Origin: Marinicella litoralis
GTDB lineage: Bacteria > Pseudomonadota > Gammaproteobacteria > Xanthomonadales > Marinicellaceae
Length of the DNA: 64,000 nt
NCBI RefSeq assembly: GCF_002591915.1
Contig: NZ_NIHB01000002.1
Span: 566,133-630,132 of the forward strand
Reading direction: 5' to 3'
This document shows, piece by piece, positions 53,874-63,326 of the stretch. Both the position numbers and the translations under genes were made by a program. The notes under the pieces were generated by a model. The model had not been told where the DNA came from, did no database searches, and was given only the letters and a program-made list of their open reading frames with translations. Within the stretch, counting starts at the first letter, position 1. Every line of letters begins with the position of its first letter.

Positions 53874-54515
53874 TCACTTGACCTCACCCAATTGGGCTTC
53901 AGGAGCAGCCTCTTTGAAAGCCGGTAATTCCATACAACGTTGGTTGATTTCCATCAATCGCGGATAATCATTCAGTGGTACATTAAATCGTTCGGCATTG
54001 TAAACTTGAGCCACCAAACAAATGTCTGAAATACAAGGAAACATTTCATTCATAAAACTCGTATTGGAACCTTGCAACATCTGCTCCAAAGCAGTAAATC
54101 CCTCATGTATCCAATGTGCATACCAAAGGTCAACCTGAGTTTGGTTCCAGCTGTTTTTCAACATTTTCAACACCCGCAAATTATTCAATGGATGAATGTC
54201 AGAAACGATCATTTGTGCCATGGCTCTGGTTTTGGCTTGACCAATGGCGTCGATAGGTAAAATAGAAATATCAGGATAAGTGGTCTCCAAATACTCCATG
54301 ATCGCCATCGATTGATTGATCACCTCACCACCTTCAGTCACCAAAGCAGGCACCAAGCCTTGAGGGTTCAAGGCTTTGTATTCAGCTTTGTGTTGTTCAC
54401 CGCCATCTTTAACCAAATGCACTGGCATGGACTGATAATCAATGCCTTTTAAATTCAAAGCAATGCGCACACGATACGCAGCAGTGCTGCGCCAATAAGT
54501 GTAAAGTTTCAACAT
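53874..54515 (-). CDS. maiA: Maleylacetoacetate isomerase (zeta-class GST)
   Basis: A 213-residue enzyme that isomerises maleylacetoacetate to fumarylacetoacetate with glutathione, in tyrosine and phenylalanine breakdown. The zeta-class signature is near the start: YTYWRSTAAYRVRIALNLKGIDY (about residues 5-27), with SS/ST-x-[AS]-[YW]-R-V-R, and NPQGLVPALV (about 49-58), INQSMAIMEYLE (about 66-77). The C-terminal helical domain has VSDIHPLNNLRVLKML (about 103-118). It is 6 bp after the amidohydrolase gene. The other tyrosine-pathway genes (hppD, hmgA, fahA) are not here, so this is an isolated member of the pathway. Confidence 0.9.
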   Translation of the reverse strand: MLKLYTYWRSTAAYRVRIALNLKGIDYQSMPVHLVKDGGEQHKAEYKALNPQGLVPALVTEGGEVINQSMAIMEYLETTYPDISILPIDAIGQAKTRAMAQMIVSDIHPLNNLRVLKMLKNSWNQTQVDLWYAHWIHEGFTALEQMLQGSNTSFMNEMFPCISDICLVAQVYNAERFNVPLNDYPRLMEINQRCMELPAFKEAAPEAQLGEVK

Positions 54516-54521
54516 ATTAAA

Positions 54522-57500
54522 TCACTCAAAATAAAATTTCGCCCGTTCCACTTTTTCAGGATAAACCTGATGCATGGTGGCAGATTCATACAAACGGCCA
54601 TTGATCATCACATGTGAAACATCATCGGTGTTGCGGATGTCGGCCAAGGGGTCGGCATCTAAGATCACCAAATCTGCCAGCTTACCGGCTTTAATCGATC
54701 CCAGCTCATCATCCATGCCAATGTACTTGGCACCATCGATGGTGCTGGCTTTGATTACATTCCAAGGTGACATGCCACCTTGTGCGAACATCCACATTTC
54801 CCAATGCGCTGCCAAACCTTCACGTTGTCCATGAGCACCCAATAAAACATCAACGCCTTCGTTTTGTAGTTCAGTGGCTACACGAGCATTGTTGAAATGG
54901 TTGTAATCTTCTAAAGGCGCTTTGGTGCGACGAATTGCCACGGGTTCTAAAATGTTTTTCGGCACAAACTGAGTTAACAAGGGGTGTTTCCAAACATCTG
55001 TGGTGTCATACCAGTAGTTTTCTCCCCAAATACCGCCATAGCCTACACCCAATGTAGGCACATAAGCCGTTCCGGTACCGGCCCAAAGTTGTTTCACGTC
55101 ATCATAAATCGCGCCCACAGGAATGGAGTGCTCGATGCCAGTGTGACCATCAATCACCATCGACATGTTGTGCATAAACAAGGAGCCACCCTCTGGCACC
55201 ACCATCAATCCTGTTTGACGGGCAGCTTCTAAAACTTGTTGTCTTTGATCACGACGAGGCTGATTGTAACTTTTGACTGAAAAAGCACCCGCCGCTTTCA
55301 TTCGCTCTAAATGTCCCACAGCATCATCCAATGAATCCACTTTGGCTGTAATGAAATGGGTGGCTCCATATAGTATGGTACCTGTAGAGTATATGCGTGG
55401 GGCAATGATTTTCCCTGCACGTTGCATCTCAGCCGCTGAAAATACTGCAGCCGTGTCTGCTGAAGGGTTGTGCGTGGTGGTCACCCCAAATGCCAGTGAC
55501 GCATAGGCATTCCAATTGGTTTGTGGCGTGATTTGACCATTGGCGTAAGGCCCGTGCCAATGCACATCAACAAGGCCTGGCATGATGGTTTTGCCTTTGA
55601 CATCAATCACTTCAGCATTGGCAGGCGCTTTAACCTGATCGGCAGGTCCGACGGCTACAATGCGGTTATTATTAACAATAACTATGCCATCTTCAATCAC
55701 CAGATTGTCACCATCTACTTGTTCCATGGTGATGATTTTGGCACCAACCAATGCCACAGTCCCTTGCGGGACATCGGTCTTGACATTGAAGGTAATTTGA
55801 GTGGCGTGGGCTTTCACTGGTGCTTTCTCTTGCTCATCTCCTGCCTCAGCTTCAACCACTTTCATCTCGCCGCCTAAGAATTCAAAACGCTCAGATAATT
55901 TTTGTTGATACAACATTGGACCCATCGACCAACTTAACTGATTGGATTTTTGATTCCAATTGATGTAATCACCGGCATGTTCAGAAAAATTCTTTACCGG
56001 CAAATTACCCGCACTGCCTCCTGTTTTGATGTGCTGACCATTGCGCACAAAAGGGGTGACATACACTTGCCAATCTTGCACAAAGGCCAACCACTGTTCA
56101 TCCGGTGACACTTTGTATTGGGTGATCCAATCACCTTGGTAATGTTTTTGTTGATCATTACCGCTCAAGTCTGTTGATTGAAGCTGGGTAGTGACCACTT
56201 CACCTGCTGACGAACTGCCCATGAAATAAACCCTGGAACTGTCTGACGTAAAAAATGGATTGCTGCCACTGTCAGCAATTTTTGATTGTTTACCACTGGA
56301 TAAATCTACCGCAAACAATCCAGTGTCATGAGAATACAAAGGCGTGGTTAAGTAACCACCAGAATCAGCTTCAAACACCACCGTTTTGCCATCTGCAGCA
56401 ATCACCGGATTGGTAAAATGTCCTGGCTTGGTGGAAATCACCTTTGACTTACCTTTCAAATTTGACAGGCGCACCGTACCTAATTTTTGGTCGTGCCATG
56501 TGGTGTATACAATGTTTTTACCATCTGCACTGAATTGTGGAAAAAACTCAAAATGATCATTCTGTTTAGTCAATCTTTTCGGTTGACCTTGCATCTCACC
56601 ATTGGCTAATGCCACTGTATAGATATGTCCTAAAGATTGAAAAACAGCCATGTTGCCATCAGGAGAAGCTTGCAACCAACGCAACATTTTTGCATCAAAT
56701 GACTCTGGTGACACTTCATTTTTAGTGGTTACGGCTGCCCTGACTTCCCGTTGGTCATTGACTTTAAATGGTATATTTTTTACAGTTTCTGAAGCCACAT
56801 CAATGTGGTGTATTTTACCTTTGGCATAAAACACTATGCCGCTGCCATCAGGGGTCCAAGACATGGTTGGATAAACCCCATGAATCGCCCAAGTTTCTTG
56901 CATGTCACGTTCTAAACCGGTGAATATAGGTTTAATGGCACCACTTTCCCTGTCTTGAATAAACAAGGCACTGTCGTTTCTGATGCGGCGCACAAATGCC
57001 AATGACTGACCATCTGGCGACGGTGTGGGTCTGACTGCACCACCAGGACCCGAAACCCAGGGTTTGATGTCACCAGTGGCCAGTTCTATGGCAAATATTT
57101 CATATATTTGATTGTTGGCATCTTTGGAATATTCAAAGTATTTGCCTGGGGTAGAATCTCTAGAAAATAACACATATTTGCCATCTGGGGTATAGACTGG
57201 CTCACCCAAATCTTTTTGCTCATTGGGCCTTTTGTTCAACTGAATTCCTTTGCCGCCACTTTTATGGTACATCCAAATTTCACCAGCACCCAAAGACCGC
57301 ATGCCGGTAAAGTGTTTTCTGGCCACAATATAATTCCCATCTGGTGACCATGCAGGAGCGTTCAACAAACGAAATTTTTCTTTGGTGACTTGGGTCGCAT
57401 CACTGCCATCCACTGCCATGGTCCAAATATTGTCTCCACCGCCTTGATCTGATGTGAAAGCCAATTTTGTCCCATCAGGTGAAAACCGAGCTTGCATGTC

Positions 57501-57764
57501 CCAAGCCATGGAGTTGGTGATGTTCTTTGCCACACCACCGGCCATGGGCATGGTATAAATATCACCCAATAAATCAAATACAATCAATCGACCATCTGGA
57601 CTGACATCCACATTCATCCAGGTCCCGGTTTCAGTATTGATGTTTACCATTTTTTTCACACCAGGTGGGTTATTAACGTCCCACTTATCACCTTTGTCGT
57701 CTGCAGACGAGCCTTGTCTTGGTATCAATAAAAAGAAAATGAGCGTAAAATAAATTGATTTCAT
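54522..57764 (-). CDS. Exported TolB-like beta-propeller / amidohydrolase protein
   Basis: A 1080-residue exported protein. A signal peptide (about residues 1-20) is followed by WD40-like TolB/PD40 repeats: repeated SPDGxxIxF/V and WTPDGSGIVFYAKG blades up to about residue 620. Then comes an amidohydrolase domain (about 680-1080): IEDGIVIVNNNRIVAVG, DVKGKTIMPGLVDVHWHGP (the HxH metal motif as HWH), a FGVTTTHNPSADT segment and a late GSIKAGKLADLVILDADPL. This fusion is a known architecture in secreted amidohydrolases of unknown substrate. GGAGG precedes ATG 57764 by 7 nt. It is the first gene of the six-gene minus-strand run. Confidence 0.88.
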   Translation of the reverse strand: MKSIYFTLIFFLLIPRQGSSADDKGDKWDVNNPPGVKKMVNINTETGTWMNVDVSPDGRLIVFDLLGDIYTMPMAGGVAKNITNSMAWDMQARFSPDGTKLAFTSDQGGGDNIWTMAVDGSDATQVTKEKFRLLNAPAWSPDGNYIVARKHFTGMRSLGAGEIWMYHKSGGKGIQLNKRPNEQKDLGEPVYTPDGKYVLFSRDSTPGKYFEYSKDANNQIYEIFAIELATGDIKPWVSGPGGAVRPTPSPDGQSLAFVRRIRNDSALFIQDRESGAIKPIFTGLERDMQETWAIHGVYPTMSWTPDGSGIVFYAKGKIHHIDVASETVKNIPFKVNDQREVRAAVTTKNEVSPESFDAKMLRWLQASPDGNMAVFQSLGHIYTVALANGEMQGQPKRLTKQNDHFEFFPQFSADGKNIVYTTWHDQKLGTVRLSNLKGKSKVISTKPGHFTNPVIAADGKTVVFEADSGGYLTTPLYSHDTGLFAVDLSSGKQSKIADSGSNPFFTSDSSRVYFMGSSSAGEVVTTQLQSTDLSGNDQQKHYQGDWITQYKVSPDEQWLAFVQDWQVYVTPFVRNGQHIKTGGSAGNLPVKNFSEHAGDYINWNQKSNQLSWSMGPMLYQQKLSERFEFLGGEMKVVEAEAGDEQEKAPVKAHATQITFNVKTDVPQGTVALVGAKIITMEQVDGDNLVIEDGIVIVNNNRIVAVGPADQVKAPANAEVIDVKGKTIMPGLVDVHWHGPYANGQITPQTNWNAYASLAFGVTTTHNPSADTAAVFSAAEMQRAGKIIAPRIYSTGTILYGATHFITAKVDSLDDAVGHLERMKAAGAFSVKSYNQPRRDQRQQVLEAARQTGLMVVPEGGSLFMHNMSMVIDGHTGIEHSIPVGAIYDDVKQLWAGTGTAYVPTLGVGYGGIWGENYWYDTTDVWKHPLLTQFVPKNILEPVAIRRTKAPLEDYNHFNNARVATELQNEGVDVLLGAHGQREGLAAHWEMWMFAQGGMSPWNVIKASTIDGAKYIGMDDELGSIKAGKLADLVILDADPLADIRNTDDVSHVMINGRLYESATMHQVYPEKVERAKFYFE

Positions 57765-57969
57765 AGTGATCCTCCTTATGCACGGCAATCGGTCGTTTTA
57801 AGTCCTTATAAACCACCAAATGCCAATTAAACTAACCTGACTGCATCTTGTTTAGTCTTTATCAAGACAAGCGATGTTGCCAAGTGCTTGGTATTACAAA
57901 GTGGATAATTATACGTATAAACTCTTTTTATCGCTTACAATTTGTTCACTTTTAAAATCCTAAACAAAC

Positions 57970-58857
57970 ATGACCATCGGCTTGGGTGAATTTTTATCTT
58001 TACTGTGTGCACTGTTGTGGGCATTTGCGGTGATTTGTTATCGCAAAGCCGGTGATCACATCAATGTAAGTGCGATGAATTTGTTCAAAATCAGCCTCAC
58101 TTTGGTCTTGATGGTTCCCACCTTATATTTCACCGACGGCTTCACTTTGCCAGATTTATCTCTTGAAGACTGGGGTTTGTTATTAATCAGTGGATTTTTT
58201 GGCATCATGCTGGCTGATTTATACTATTTACGGGCATTGCAACTGATTGGAGCAGGTTTGACCGGACTGACCGGTAGTTTATACAGCCCATTTGTGGTGT
58301 TTTTGTCATTTTTTTACTTGGGAGAAAGACTCAATAGTTGGCAAATCATGGGGATGGCATTGGTGATCGTTGGGGTCATTGTTATCAGTTATCGCAAGAA
58401 ATCTCTGACTGTAGAGAGCCCACCAATCAGGGGATTCGTGTATGCAGCTTTGGGGGTGTTTTTTACCGCTTTAGGTATAGTGATTGTTAAACCAGTCACC
58501 GCAGAAATTCCCTTCTTTTGGATCATCACCATCAGGACCATCGGTGGCGTACTGACCATGTTTTTATTCAATTTACTGTTACGTAAAAACCTCAATCCAC
58601 TGGCCATCATGAAATCCAAAGGACGGTATTGGTTATTGGCGGGCGCTGTCTTGGGGCAATACTTATCGACCATGGTTTGGGTGGCTGGATACAAATACAC
58701 TTCTGCATCTGTGGCATCTATTTTGAATGAAACTGCCTCAATTTTCATCTTGATTCTTGGCTGGCTTATATTAAAAGAGCCAATGAGCAGCAGAAAAATC
58801 ATGGGAGCCATCATCAGCGTTTCTGGGGTTTTTATCGTGTTACAAATGAGTTATTGA
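57970..58857 (+). CDS. EamA/DMT family transporter
   Basis: A 295-residue membrane protein with ten hydrophobic segments forming two EamA repeats (about residues 5-140 and 152-290). The repeat ends VNPVFVVFLSFFYLGERLNSWQIMGMALVIVGVIVIS-like stretch (about 106-140) and ILNETASIFILILGWLILKEPMSSRKIMGAIISVSGVFIVL (about 254-294) are the typical motifs. Members export a range of metabolites; the substrate is not clear. The gene is monocistronic and divergent from the amidohydrolase gene. Confidence 0.88.
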   Translation: MTIGLGEFLSLLCALLWAFAVICYRKAGDHINVSAMNLFKISLTLVLMVPTLYFTDGFTLPDLSLEDWGLLLISGFFGIMLADLYYLRALQLIGAGLTGLTGSLYSPFVVFLSFFYLGERLNSWQIMGMALVIVGVIVISYRKKSLTVESPPIRGFVYAALGVFFTALGIVIVKPVTAEIPFFWIITIRTIGGVLTMFLFNLLLRKNLNPLAIMKSKGRYWLLAGAVLGQYLSTMVWVAGYKYTSASVASILNETASIFILILGWLILKEPMSSRKIMGAIISVSGVFIVLQMSY

Positions 58858-58954
58858 GTGTGCCTAAGGTGACAATTGTTTACAGATTCGACAAAAACCT
58901 GCATGTCATTTAAGCTATCATCACCACTGTCAGATATGAACACAGGTGGATGTA

Positions 58955-59734
58955 ATGAACAATGTAATCAATTTATTTTTCAACAACGATGAAAGTGCTA
59001 TGAAAGCCGGACCAAAAATTTATTTTCGAGGTGTCAACCGCATTCATATCAATCGATTCAAGGCCTACACACATATTTTATCAAATCGCCTCAATCACCT
59101 GTGGCAAGTCACCGACAACATCAGCGAAGCCAATGCTGTGGCCACTTATCTAGAACAAGACAACGATAAATCTGTTATTTGTTTGTCGCTTTATGACAGT
59201 GCACCCAATCTCAATCCACCAGCCATAGATTATTACGAACTGAATTTTGACGAAAAATCGTTGATTAAACAACTGAATCAGGCAGGCCGCAAATTCAGTT
59301 TATCGAACACCCCCCAAGTTACTGATCAAACAAATCTAACCAAAAAAATCAGGGTCAGTGGTCTGCCGGTTAAAGCCAGTGAAACACTGTGTCAAAAACT
59401 CAATCAATTGAATACCAACAATCGACTGTATTTTAAACATGTTGTTGATGCCATCAACGACGAATCTACCATTTTCATTAACCACATGGTTTTTGTGGTT
59501 GAGCCCAATGATCCTGAATCAGTCAACGCATTTTATGCTTTGGAACAACTCCGTGAACAAGATGACTTGACGGTTGATCAATTGTCAGTGATTTTAATTA
59601 AAAATCAAAACAGTGAAGTGTGTGAAAATTTGTTTGATGAAATTTATGACCGCTGCGACGAATCTACTCAGGTCATCTTATTGGACGTGACTGAAGACAA
59701 TGATTTAAAAACCTTTATCAGTTACGTTGAATAA
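58955..59734 (+). CDS. Protein of unknown function, 259 residues
   Basis: A soluble protein with no signal peptide or membrane helix. It starts at ATG 58955, 5 nt after AGGTGG; GTG 58946 is an alternative. The sequence alternates helices and strands: NNVINLFFNNDESAMKAG, GVNRIHINRFKAYTHILSNRLNH, ANAVATYLEQDN, then SVICLSLYDSAP. It has two similar strand-helix-strand halves. The last part, VILLDVTEDNDLKTFISYVE, ends in a pattern like a Rossmann-type strand. I do not recognise the family. It stands alone between EamA and TIGR01777 genes. Confidence 0.6.
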   Translation: MNNVINLFFNNDESAMKAGPKIYFRGVNRIHINRFKAYTHILSNRLNHLWQVTDNISEANAVATYLEQDNDKSVICLSLYDSAPNLNPPAIDYYELNFDEKSLIKQLNQAGRKFSLSNTPQVTDQTNLTKKIRVSGLPVKASETLCQKLNQLNTNNRLYFKHVVDAINDESTIFINHMVFVVEPNDPESVNAFYALEQLREQDDLTVDQLSVILIKNQNSEVCENLFDEIYDRCDESTQVILLDVTEDNDLKTFISYVE

Positions 59735-59872
59735 ATAACAAACCTGAAGCCTTTCAAGTTCAAAATGGAATAAATTTCAAGTCATTGACAAGGACTCATT
59801 ATTGACACTTTAAATTGACATCAGATTCACCTGCTAAGATTTAATATCAAATTTTCTTGACAGTAAACAGCA

Positions 59873-60772
59873 ATGAATCAAGCTAAACACATCATTTTCA
59901 TCACTGGCCAAAATGGCCTGCTCGGCAAACAGTTGACAAAATCACTTACTGATCAATACCTGGTAGTTGGTTTAACAAGAAATACTGAATTTCCAGAAAA
60001 ACCAAGCTGGAATTACCGAGAAACGCTGAAACAATTAAACATCAAAGCACCTGATACTGTCATTCATTTGGCTGGGGCAGGTATAGCCGATAAACGTTGG
60101 AATAAGCAACACAAACAAATCATTTTTAACAGCCGCATCAATGGCACCCAATGGTTGGTAGACGAAATTTTGTCTCATGAAGACAAACCCAAAACCTTTG
60201 TGTCCGCTTCTGCCATCGGGTTCTATGGCCACCGGCCTGGTGAGTCGTTGACTGAGAATGCCACGGCTGGTAACAATTTTGTCGCAGACATTGCCAAACA
60301 CTGGGAATTGGCAAGTGATCCATTGATGGCTGTCAATACCCGTGTCATTAAACTCAGATTCGGCATGATATTATCGAAAAATGGTGGCGCGCTCAAAGAC
60401 ATGCTTTTGCCATTTAAAATGTGTTTAGGCGGCCGTTTGGGCAATGGAAAACAACAATACAGCTGGATCAGTATCACAGATGTCATCAAAGCCATTCAAT
60501 TTTTATTGCCCCAAGACAATAGCGAAGGTGTGTATAATTTGACATCTCCGCATCCTGTATCCAATCAAACATTTACTAAAACCTTGGCCAAAGTCTTGAA
60601 ACGCCCTGCTTTTATGCACATGCCGGCTTTCATGGTGCGTTTGATCTTTGGTCAGATGGCGGATGAGTTGTTGTTGGCAGACGCCCATGTATTACCCGAT
60701 AGGTTATTGGCAGAAGGGTTTGAATTTAACCACCCATCGTTGCCAGCCGCGCTTGAGGCATTACTTCAATGA
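59873..60772 (+). CDS. TIGR01777 family SDR-type oxidoreductase
   Basis: A 299-residue NAD(P)-dependent epimerase-like protein (YfcH/SDR39U1 group). The Rossmann motif is at the N terminus: IIFITGQNGLLGKQLTKSL (about residues 8-26), and the family motif is VIHLAGAGIADKRWNKQHKQIIFNSRINGTQWLV (about 63-96). Next come SASAIGFYGHRPGESLTENATAGNNFVADIAKHWE (about 109-143), with the FYG, and RFGMILSKNGGALKDMLLPF. The role is unknown in most bacteria. It overlaps the next gene by four bases (ATGA, 60769-60772). Confidence 0.92.
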   Translation: MNQAKHIIFITGQNGLLGKQLTKSLTDQYLVVGLTRNTEFPEKPSWNYRETLKQLNIKAPDTVIHLAGAGIADKRWNKQHKQIIFNSRINGTQWLVDEILSHEDKPKTFVSASAIGFYGHRPGESLTENATAGNNFVADIAKHWELASDPLMAVNTRVIKLRFGMILSKNGGALKDMLLPFKMCLGGRLGNGKQQYSWISITDVIKAIQFLLPQDNSEGVYNLTSPHPVSNQTFTKTLAKVLKRPAFMHMPAFMVRLIFGQMADELLLADAHVLPDRLLAEGFEFNHPSLPAALEALLQ

Positions 60773-61494
60773 TTGTGATTATTATTGGAGCCAATCGAGG
60801 CATCGGTGCGGCATTGGCAAACCAACTACAAACCGAAAATCAACACACCCTGATCAGAACCAGTCGAGCCTTTGGAAGCTTAAAACAAACCGACACCTTG
60901 AATTGGACCATTCATTGTGATGTCACCAAAGAAGCCTCTATTGATGCCATGAAAAAGCAACTGGAGGATCAATTCCCAAATCTTGACTGGGTCATCAATT
61001 GTGCCGGTATTTTACACACTGATCAGTACATGCCTGAAAAATCATTGGACCAAATAACCACACACCAGATGACACAAAACTTCATGACAAATGCAGTGGG
61101 TCATTTATTGGTCATCAAGGCATTGCAACGTTTAATCACTGTTGGAACACAGGCATTGGTTTGTTCTGTTTCTGCCAGAATTGGCAGCATTGAAGACAAC
61201 CACCTTGGCGGCTGGTACGCCTACAGAATGAGCAAAGCTGCATTGAACATGGGCATAAAAACCACCGCCATTGAATGGGCTCGCCTTTTTCCACAAGTTA
61301 AGTTTTTGTTGATCCATCCCGGCACCACCGACACCGATTTATCGGCGCCTTTTCAAAACAGACTACCGACTGGACAATTACAAGCGGCAACCCGAACTGC
61401 AAAACTGTTAATTAAACAACTGAAGTCAAATCAAAACCACACATCAAAACACCCCTTATTTATTGATTACAATGGCGCTGATATTGACTGGTAA
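60769..61494 (+). CDS. Short-chain dehydrogenase/reductase (C-factor-like)
   Basis: A 241-residue SDR protein. Features: VIIIGANRGIGAALANQLQ (about residues 2-20), with the GxxxGxG motif; DWVINCAGIL (about 73-82), in the NNAG position; SARIGSIEDNHLGGWYAYRMSKAALNM (about 135-161), with the Ser, the Tyr-x3-Lys catalytic pair as YRMSK, and the CsgA-like IHPGTTDTDLSAPF (about 182-195). It resembles the C-factor/CsgA group of SDRs. The substrate is unknown. It is translationally coupled to the preceding gene. Confidence 0.9.
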   Translation: MIVIIIGANRGIGAALANQLQTENQHTLIRTSRAFGSLKQTDTLNWTIHCDVTKEASIDAMKKQLEDQFPNLDWVINCAGILHTDQYMPEKSLDQITTHQMTQNFMTNAVGHLLVIKALQRLITVGTQALVCSVSARIGSIEDNHLGGWYAYRMSKAALNMGIKTTAIEWARLFPQVKFLLIHPGTTDTDLSAPFQNRLPTGQLQAATRTAKLLIKQLKSNQNHTSKHPLFIDYNGADIDW

Positions 61495-61580
61495 AACACA
61501 ATCTAAAAGACGCAGCTTGACCACAACATGATTCAATAAGCTACTTGAGTGGTTGGTGTTTCTGTGGCATAGTTCTGACC

Positions 61581-63215
61581 ATGAAACTCACCAAAAATAT
61601 AATTTTGTTCGCAGCAGCGCTACTTTGCAATTTTTGCCTGTCCCAAGCTGCTGACATTAAAGAGGGTATGTTGCTGGCTTTGCAACAAGACCAACAACAT
61701 CGCAGTCAGTTAAACACACTCAAGAACCAACAGCAAAATGTTGGCTTGATCAAACAGTTGGAACAAGCACAAAACAACCTAGACCAGGACAATTTGAAGT
61801 TTCTCGATCAGGTCATCAATCAACTGGGTCATTGGCCAGGAATCAATGATGTCGGTGAAAATGCTGCCAAAATCGGTTTGATATTATTCAAGCGTTCAGA
61901 TTTAAATCGTCAAGCATCTTATTTACCATTGATTTATACCGAAGTCCAAAACCATAACATACCTGCCACTTGGTACAGTGAACTCTACGATCATCATTTG
62001 ATGATGAAAAATTTGCCACAAAACTTTGGCCACCTGCTGGTTAAATCCACCCACAGTGAACAACAATTTCTGTACCCGATCCAATCAATTGAACAGGTCA
62101 ATAAAAACCGCAAAATCTTGGGTCTAACACCATTGAAAGAGATGCTGGGCACAAAAAACTGGTTGTTAAGAGCCAAAGGAGAAGTCAATCGCAATCATGA
62201 ACTGGTTCCAGCCGAACAATTGATGCAAATAGCAGATTTGGCGCTCACTTGTTTGGATCAAATTTACCCCAATTCAATCAAACACATATTGAACCATGCC
62301 GATGATGCCGCCGTACCTGACCAATTGTATCCAGCTTTTTTTGGTTGTTTTGACTGGCATTCATCTGTGCATGGTCACTGGTTACTTGTCAGGGCAGCAA
62401 AATTATTTCCAAATCACGAAAAAACGCCTGTATTTATTGAACGGCTGGCAGCCCATTTCACTGCTGAAAAACTGAAAAGCGAATTGGATTATTTTCAACA
62501 ATCTGGACGTGCTGGCTTTGAACGCCCTTATGGCTTGGCTTGGTTTTTACAGTTGTATGCAGAAATTCATGACTGGCAACACCCTTCGGCTCAAGCATGG
62601 TTGCTGAATATGCAACCCTTGAAAAATCACATTGTGCAACAATTAACCAGTTGGGTGCCCAAACTGGCTTATCCCATTCGAAGTGGTGAACACAGCCAGA
62701 CGGCCTTCGCATTTGGGCTTGCCTATGATTATGCAAAGATCACTGAAGATCATGTGTTCAGTGATTTATTGGAGCAGCAAGTCAACCGTTTGTATTTGGA
62801 CGATCGAAAATGTCCCATCAACTATGAACCATCGGGCCATGATTTTTTATCTCCATGTTTGGCTGAAGCAGATCTGATGCGCCGTGTTTTGTCACAACAA
62901 GACTACAGCAAGTGGTTAAAACGATTTTTACCTGGCATCAAAAAAGGCAGTCGTTGGTTAAAAATCGCCCAAGTTACCGACCGAGTTGATGGCAAACTGG
63001 CTCATTTAGATGGCTTGAATATAGCCCGAGCTTGGATGTTGGAAGGTATGGCTTTCGCCTTGCCAAAAAAAGACAAAAGACAACAGTTATTATTAAAATT
63101 GGCTGACAAACATGCCGAATCAGGACTGGCGGCTGTGACTGGTGAACATTATTCGGGAGGGCACTGGCTGGGTTCATTTGCTACTTATTATTTGACCCAG
63201 AGCGGCTTGAATTAA
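61581..63215 (+). CDS. Exported DUF6624-DUF2891 fusion protein
   Basis: A 544-residue protein that starts at ATG 61581 (a longer frame begins at 61545 but lacks a signal peptide). Residues 1-24 form a signal peptide (cleavage near SQAAD). The first 120 residues of the mature part resemble DUF6624: ALQQDQQHRSQL, QLGHWPGINDVGENAAKIGLILFKRSDLNRQASYLPLIYTEVQ. From about residue 215 the DUF2891 domain starts: DQLYPAFFGCFDWHSSVHGHWLLVRAAKLFP, and later YEPSGHDFLSPCLAEADLMRRVL and FATYYLT. DUF2891 members are helical proteins of unknown function. The gene stands alone. Confidence 0.85.
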   Translation: MKLTKNIILFAAALLCNFCLSQAADIKEGMLLALQQDQQHRSQLNTLKNQQQNVGLIKQLEQAQNNLDQDNLKFLDQVINQLGHWPGINDVGENAAKIGLILFKRSDLNRQASYLPLIYTEVQNHNIPATWYSELYDHHLMMKNLPQNFGHLLVKSTHSEQQFLYPIQSIEQVNKNRKILGLTPLKEMLGTKNWLLRAKGEVNRNHELVPAEQLMQIADLALTCLDQIYPNSIKHILNHADDAAVPDQLYPAFFGCFDWHSSVHGHWLLVRAAKLFPNHEKTPVFIERLAAHFTAEKLKSELDYFQQSGRAGFERPYGLAWFLQLYAEIHDWQHPSAQAWLLNMQPLKNHIVQQLTSWVPKLAYPIRSGEHSQTAFAFGLAYDYAKITEDHVFSDLLEQQVNRLYLDDRKCPINYEPSGHDFLSPCLAEADLMRRVLSQQDYSKWLKRFLPGIKKGSRWLKIAQVTDRVDGKLAHLDGLNIARAWMLEGMAFALPKKDKRQQLLLKLADKHAESGLAAVTGEHYSGGHWLGSFATYYLTQSGLN

Positions 63216-63326
63216 GCAGTGACATTTTGGCCTTGTTCAGCCAAGAATAACTAAAAGAAAATTGATGCCCTAAATCATCGGTGGTAAGATGAATCGTATG
63301 GTTAACTATAGGGATGCTCAATTACT

